A DNA stretch of 64,000 bases from Excoecaria cochinchinensis. Lineage: Eukaryota; Streptophyta; Magnoliopsida; Malpighiales; Euphorbiaceae. This document shows positions 58,871-64,000 of the stretch, one piece after another. The notes under the pieces were generated by a model. The model ran no database searches. It saw only the letters and a list, made by a program, of their open reading frames with translations, and was not told the origin of the DNA. Every line of letters starts with the position of its first letter. The stretch's first letter is position 1. The stretch lies in NCBI GenBank assembly GCA_947683425.1, contig CANTUQ010000060.1:930001-994000 (forward strand), in the 5' to 3' direction. The position numbers were made by a program, and so were the translations under genes.

Positions 58871-59125
58871 TCAAGAATCGGACTTGTAATTGGGGAAAGG
58901 AACACGACCAGATTCAATGTGGCGAAGATCTTCAATGAGGAGTAAATAGTGAGATTTAACATCTTCAGGGGACTTATTGCCACCAATAGCCTTAGCTATA
59001 TTTTGCCAACGGTCAGGTGTGTCCTTATCATACAAAGCTAAAGCCTTTTCAAACAGTTTGTTCTCTCTTGCTGTCCATGAACAGGAACTTGAGTTTCTTG
59101 AAGCTTGATAGCTTGATGAAGACAT
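58871..59125 (-). CDS. RL: RADIALIS-like single-MYB (SANT) protein
   Basis: The 84-residue protein has one MYB repeat at about 16-69: CSWTARENKLFEKALALYD, DTPDRWQNIAKAIGG and SPEDVKSHYLLLIEDL. The usual family tail VPFPNYKSDS ends at TGA. Nuclear action by competition with other MYB proteins is known for the family; a specific role cannot be assigned. The start follows a Ser-rich N-terminus and is the first ATG of the frame. A likely donor, CCAAG/GTAATC at about 58853, follows the stop, so an intron probably lies in the 3' untranslated region, close to where the first RADIALIS-like gene has its intron. The two proteins share most of the MYB repeat but differ at many positions, so they are not a recent duplicate. 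Confidence 0.92.
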   Translation of the reverse strand: MSSSSYQASRNSSSCSWTARENKLFEKALALYDKDTPDRWQNIAKAIGGNKSPEDVKSHYLLLIEDLRHIESGRVPFPNYKSDS

Positions 59126-59206
59126 CTTCTTAATTAATTAATTTTTCTACCAAAAACAAAATAATAATGAAAAAAGAAATTTGGTGTTTGCGTAGAGAAT
59201 GGGGTG

Positions 59207-59216
59207 TGATATAAAT
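59207..59216 (-). promoter_or_regulatory. Possible TATA element of the second RADIALIS-like gene
   Basis: On the minus strand CTATTTATATC lies about 85 bases upstream of the start codon; a weak match. Confidence 0.35.
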
Positions 59217-59334
59217 AGAAGAAAAAGTGGAGGAGATGGTGGGTTGGATCCAGTTGGAGAATCTGTGTGATACCAAAAGGTTGCATTTTGTGTGACGAGT
59301 CTTCTTTGGAACCACAAGAATACACCCACGACAA

Positions 59335-61099
59335 GAACTGGAAGAGTATCAGTTTCTATTTGTAAAGTTTTAGTGTTCTTAATTTCTCCTCCTCTCTTTT
59401 TTTAATCTCGATAATTTTTAAATTAATTTTTATTGATTTTTCAATATATATCATTACGTTTCAAAAGACTTCTATCTCATAAATCAGTTGTAGTTCAAGT
59501 TGTTTAATTTATTATTAATTCTTTGCATATTATTGTTGAATATAGTTATAAAAATATAATATTATTTAAATTTTTGGACACTCTTTAAATATTGAGTTAG
59601 ATTCAAATTTATTTTTTTTTACGGGCATTGTTAGGCCAGCTTATATCCAATAAAGCGCACGAATAGGTGTTAAGTATTATATTGACTAGTTATAAAAATG
59701 TAAGTTTATACCGTTACCTCACATGCTACGAGCTACCTTTTTGAATTGAGATAGGCACAAATTAAATATTTCTTCAATTAAGCCACTTGTATTGAAGAAA
59801 AATTCTTTATATATAGATTATGGGCAAGGTTGTACTTCCATTGATTAGCAAGTACTAGAGCACCATATTCTTTCACTACATTTAATCTGAAAAAACATTA
59901 ACTAATAATTTCAACTAATTACAGTATAGTTATAGTATAAGCCATTTTTTTCTTGTTATAAATTTTACAAAGAATATTGTGATTTTCAAACCAGCTAACT
60001 TCGGAGAATCCTTTGAAAAATAAAAAAAACACTTTTGAGAATCCTATCCAAAAAGTGTTATAATTCAAATATTCTCTCAATAATCAATATTCTATCAACA
60101 TCTCTTCGATTTCGATATATAGCAAATGGGTCTATTTTATTTATTTATTTATTTTCTTAGCATTTGGGTGGTTTATTTATTTATTTATTTATTATTCTAT
60201 TCTGAAATGACTTGTCCAGTAATGATATCTGTGTAATATAATAAAGTCTTAGATTTTCTCTAAGCTATCCGATATGCCAAAATGTGATGGCTATACAAGA
60301 AAGCAACAGAACCTGAAAAAGTTTTGAGGATAAAAAAGAAAGAAAGAAAGAAAAACGCTGGACTTTATTATGTCATATTCCCCCTTGGACTCTTCTGCAA
60401 AATTTCTTCTTTTGGCTTTAGCATTGGTGCTATCTCAGTTGGTGATTATACAAATTTAATTATATCAATCAACACTAATTGATAAATTCACTACATATAA
60501 TAATTATACAGTAGTTGTTTTAATATTTGTTATAAAATTTTGAATTAAAGTTGTATAATAGAAAAAAAATCAACATAAAAATAAACTTTACTCTTATAAT
60601 AAGTTGATTGGATTGGATCGGATGTAGGTACCTGCAGTATGCTGAAAGAAAACAGTGTTAGGATTCGAAGGAGACAAGAATGGGTAAGCCTTAGGGTATC
60701 GGTAGGGTTACAGCACTTTTGTTTTTGTTCGGTATCAGTTCTTTGGAATTGGAGTTCGGCTTTTTATTGTTCTCAGAACTGTATCATACGCATATGCATT
60801 TGCACAGATTTACTTATTAATAATAAATACTGAAATTGCATTGTAATTTACATATGATGTGTAGAGTCAAACAGGTGATTGTGCTTTTTAATTGGATAAG
60901 ATTGTAGATTTTGTTTCTGTTTATTGGGTGAATGGCTCTGTCTGCAGATAATGTTAATTTCTATATAAAACTTCCCCAACTTGTATTCTACATGCAACTA
61001 CTGATATTTTGAAAAACACATTATTTTGATCTTTAGCTATAGTTGATAGAAGAACTACTTAATTTAAATCTTTGCCTAAATATTATTATATTGAAGAGT
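59335..61099. other. Intergenic, AT-rich
   Basis: No gene is supported. A less AT-rich island at about 60620-60800 has an open frame of 64 codons without recognisable motifs. Confidence 0.45.
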
Positions 61100-61104
61100 C
61101 AATT

Positions 61105-62729
61105 TATTATAACCCGTATTTTTTTTATAATCATTTTTTTTTATCAAATAAATCTTTTAATTATTAATAATTATTAAATAGATAAATAATAACTGAAAAT
61201 CCCTTTCCCACCCCACTTCCCTAATCTTTAGTCCCCTATTCTAAAAAAACTCCTCTTCTAAAAATCCAATACAGAGTACTGTGGATCAAATCAATAAGAA
61301 AAAAAAAAACTATAGAATTTTATGGCTTTTTCCAAGTCTATAGCATTGCATTAATTAAGGCTACCAATTACAATATATTCAAGGAAACTCCAATACGCTA
61401 GAGTGAATAGCTTCTCTTTTGAGTTTTGGACGTTACTTAATTGAAATTTCAAGTAAGTGGTAATTATAGTACACATCTGTTTTATAAAAACTATCTTTTA
61501 AATTTTGAATCAAAATATTTTGTTTATTAAGTTCTATTTTATTAAAAATGTTTTTAATCCTCTATCAAATGAACTTGTGCAACTTATCTCTATGTTAATT
61601 TTCTACTAGTATTTATTGATTTTTATTATATTAGTTTTATGCGAATTTTAATTTTTATTTATTTTATTGATTTAATTGATATTTTGATTCGTCTAATTTG
61701 ACTTAATTGAATATTATCTGCTTTAAAGTTTTAGATTCTGAGAACAGAATTCTGAATTACTTTCTATTTATTATATATTTCAGTAAATGATTGATCTATT
61801 TATATGAAATTATTTGAACCGTTTATTAAATTTATCTGAACTTATCTGTTATCTGCTTTGAAATTATATTTATTTTCTGCTAAAATTTCTGATATGTTGT
61901 ATTACTGAAAAATGTTTTTAAACCGATACATGTGATCAGTTATTATCTGTATCTGTAACTGTAACTGTATCTGGCTCTATTGATCGATCTGCTATATGAA
62001 TTTGCATCTGATTCCGCCATAGATGTCCGGAAAGTACATAATTTGTTTTCATGCATCATTTGTCATTGATATCTGCATTAGAAGCATTGCATGATATATG
62101 TGGTGTGGACATATGTTATCTGCCTTTTGATGGTATAGAGTATCATCACCATGTTGAACTGTACCGCGATTTTGATCTGTGTTTTTGAACTGTGAATTTA
62201 GTTATTTAAAATTATTCTGCTTACTAGATGATTTATTTTATAGCTTATTATACCATTTTAGTTGCTAAATATATTTTGTTAAATTATTCCGAACTATGTC
62301 TGTTCTCAGTCCATTGTGTACTATAGTTATCATTCACTGAGTCACTATACTCAAGCCACGTTGGCTCTATTCTCTTTGTTTTGCAAATTAGTAGTTCTGT
62401 TCAGTTAGTTGCAGCTTTTATCCTCTGTTGGCAAGAACTTTACTTCCTTTTGCTATTGGATTTGAATTCGCCAATATTATGTTTTAGTTAGCATGTTACT
62501 AGAACTTTAGAATTTCAAATAATTCCTTTGTATTTAGTGGAGATTTCTTAGTTTAATTTTGGCATGTATTTGAAACTTTAAGATTGGACTTTGAACTTTA
62601 GCACTTTTGCTTTGTGAGAACATTTTATAAATTAAATAATTTATATAGTTTTAATAGTTCAGTAAGACTAACATGAATTATTATTTAGATAATTTATGCG
62701 CCGGTCATGACTAAATTTGGATCGTGACA
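61105..62729 (+). repeat. Solo LTR, probably of a chromovirus (Tekay/Del-like)
   Basis: The right end, GCCGGTCATGACTAAATTTGG followed shortly by ATCGTGACA, and the left end TATTATAACCCG correspond to the termini GGGTCGTGACA and TGTCACGACCCG common in plant chromovirus LTRs, with C-to-T and G-to-A changes. CAATT flanks both sides (61100-61104 and 62730-62734). The 1,625-base length fits that group. No internal sequence adjoins it. Confidence 0.6.
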
Positions 62730-62734
62730 CAATT

Positions 62735-63498
62735 ATACCTATTAGACATTGTTTTATTAATGATAAATAAAAAAGTCGATGTTTAATATTAATGGTTCAA
62801 CTCATTTAATAGAGTACTATCATATATTACATAAATCCCTTAATTTTGTAAACTGTAAGCCAAACTATATATATTTTTTTGCATTGGAGTTTTACTTACT
62901 GAAAATTTATCTGTGTTCTTCCCTTTTAGGTGAACAAATTTAAAGTCATTCATTGAACTTTCATATTTTTTCGCTATTGATCCGGCTTGAAGTTGAATTT
63001 TTTTCCATAGAGTCAAATTTCAATATATATATATATATATATATGATAAGGAGGAAGTTGGGAACTTGAGATAATATATAAATGAGAAAATTGTAGAGCC
63101 AATAAATAAATAGATAAGGCATTGTATATAAATGACTCCTGTGAAAAAAGTCTTTACTCTCTTACAAATCCCTTACCTCTTTTTTTATCAGAATTCAAAT
63201 ATTTTTAGTTTTTTATTTAATTTTAGGGCTACCGCCAATCTATTTATTGACAACAATCCCGTTCCTATTTCTCTGTTTGTAGTTTAATTTTTTTTAATTT
63301 TTTTTATTTAAAATTTTCTTTATAATAATTTTCAGATTGATGTATATCTGAAATTTTTCTTTATTTTTAATTTTGTATTCCTTTGATTTTTTTAGTTTGT
63401 TTTGCGTTTTTGTTTCAATAAACTGATAGATGATCTCACATTTAATTTTCTTATTTGTTTAAATCTTATTTGTGTTGTGTGTGAATTTGGTTCATTTG
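62735..63498. other. Intergenic, AT-rich
   Basis: No gene is seen. An AT run lies at 63023-63044. Confidence 0.5.
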
Positions 63499-63967
63499 TG
63501 ATAAATCCAAAAAATGTCTTTATCTGTAGGAGAGAGGTCGCTCCGATCGGATGAAATAACCCTGCAATAAGAAGAGCCCGGTCGGACCAGGCGTGAGCAC
63601 TCCGAAGCTTAAGTTAGTAGCTTAGAGAGAGAATGTGCTTTAGAGAGATAATGATGTGGATTCAATACCTGGTACCATCGTTGGCAGGACTATTTATAAG
63701 AGATAGTCGAGGGGCACTTGAGTGCCTGGGGAGTGATCACTGGCTGTCAGAGTAGGTATCCGGCGACATGACAGGGAGCAGGTGGTAGGCATGGGCGCTG
63801 CCTTGAGTCAGGCGGCTGATGGGACAGGCAGTCACATCAGCCGATCGGGCATGTGCGCGGCCTGGGGGCTCGTGTCTGATACCTTTAGTTGATGGGCTTT
63901 GGGCCTTGCCAGTTTAAATGGGCCGACAGGATGGGCCTTAGGGCAAATGATATTTGCTGAGTTATCA
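63499..63967 (-). repeat. 3' LTR of another Tat family A element
   Basis: The 469-base LTR starts TGATAACT and ends GGATTTATCA on the minus strand. It keeps all family blocks, including CGGATGAAATAACC near its inner end and GCCCGGTCGGACCAGGCGTG on the plus strand. Confidence 0.9.
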
Positions 63968-64000
63968 CTTGTCCCCCCTCAACAGGTCCGATCGGGCACA
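63968..64000 (-). mobile_element. Polypurine tract and first internal bases of a Tat family A element running off the window
   Basis: On the minus strand TTGAGGGGGGACAAG directly precedes the LTR, as at 27486-27472. The neighbouring GGTCCGATCGGGCA also matches the complete element at 27490-27504, so internal sequence continues to the right and this is not a solo LTR. Confidence 0.85.

Noticed and set aside
1..64000. tRNA or rRNA genes, CRISPR arrays and organelle insertions
   Set aside because: Reading both strands showed no cloverleaf-type boxes outside tRNA primer sites, no spaced identical repeats and no chloroplast or mitochondrial genes.

Overview
The window is nuclear DNA of a dicot flowering plant. 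It is AT-rich, its protein genes have plant-type introns, and all recognised proteins and transposons belong to land-plant families. The species cannot be named from the sequence alone. Four host genes are supported: a RADIALIS-like MYB gene (4102-5131, minus), a 3-ketoacyl-CoA synthase of the KCS4/KCS9 type (40851-42395, plus, intronless), a four-exon alpha/beta-hydrolase (54406-56532, plus), and a second RADIALIS-like gene (58871-59125, minus). Nothing suggests the four are co-regulated or share a pathway.

Most of the remaining sequence is transposon-derived. 1-3293 is the 3' part of a decayed Tat-lineage Ty3/gypsy element (family B). 6784-7252 and 23065-23480 are solo LTRs of a second Tat family (A). 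9724-10473 is a heavily deleted family A copy. 27038-37409 is a complete family A element in minus orientation, with matching TTAAG target duplications. 63499-64000 is the 3' end of another family A element that runs off the window. Copia elements lie at 12134-14006 (internally deleted), 18856-22800 (truncated) and 46507-51764 (complete, Tnt1/Tork-like, CTTTC target duplications). A chromovirus-like solo LTR is at 61105-62729. DNA transposons include a CACTA element (44461-52879) with the Copia nested inside it, four copies of a hAT-type non-autonomous family whose ends carry CGGTTAACCG-like motifs, a Tourist-like element inside one of those, and a Stowaway-like element in a hydrolase intron.

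The most interesting system is a spliced gene on the antisense strand of the complete Tat element (28010-30592). It has its own TATA box, two coding introns that keep one frame, a gypsy-type transposon domain followed by a coiled coil, and a polyadenylation signal. The sense gag-pol has several frameshifts. The antisense frame has none over 2.38 kb, only stop codons, each one C-to-T step from a glutamine codon. Family B at the left edge has the same layout: internal tandem repeats, antisense gene with TATA box, polypurine tract, LTR. Antisense additional ORFs are known in Tat elements, so the class is not new, but these copies are clear examples. The second notable locus is 44.4-54.1 kb, where a tandem duplication preserves the empty site of the CACTA insertion and lets four insertion or duplication events be ordered.
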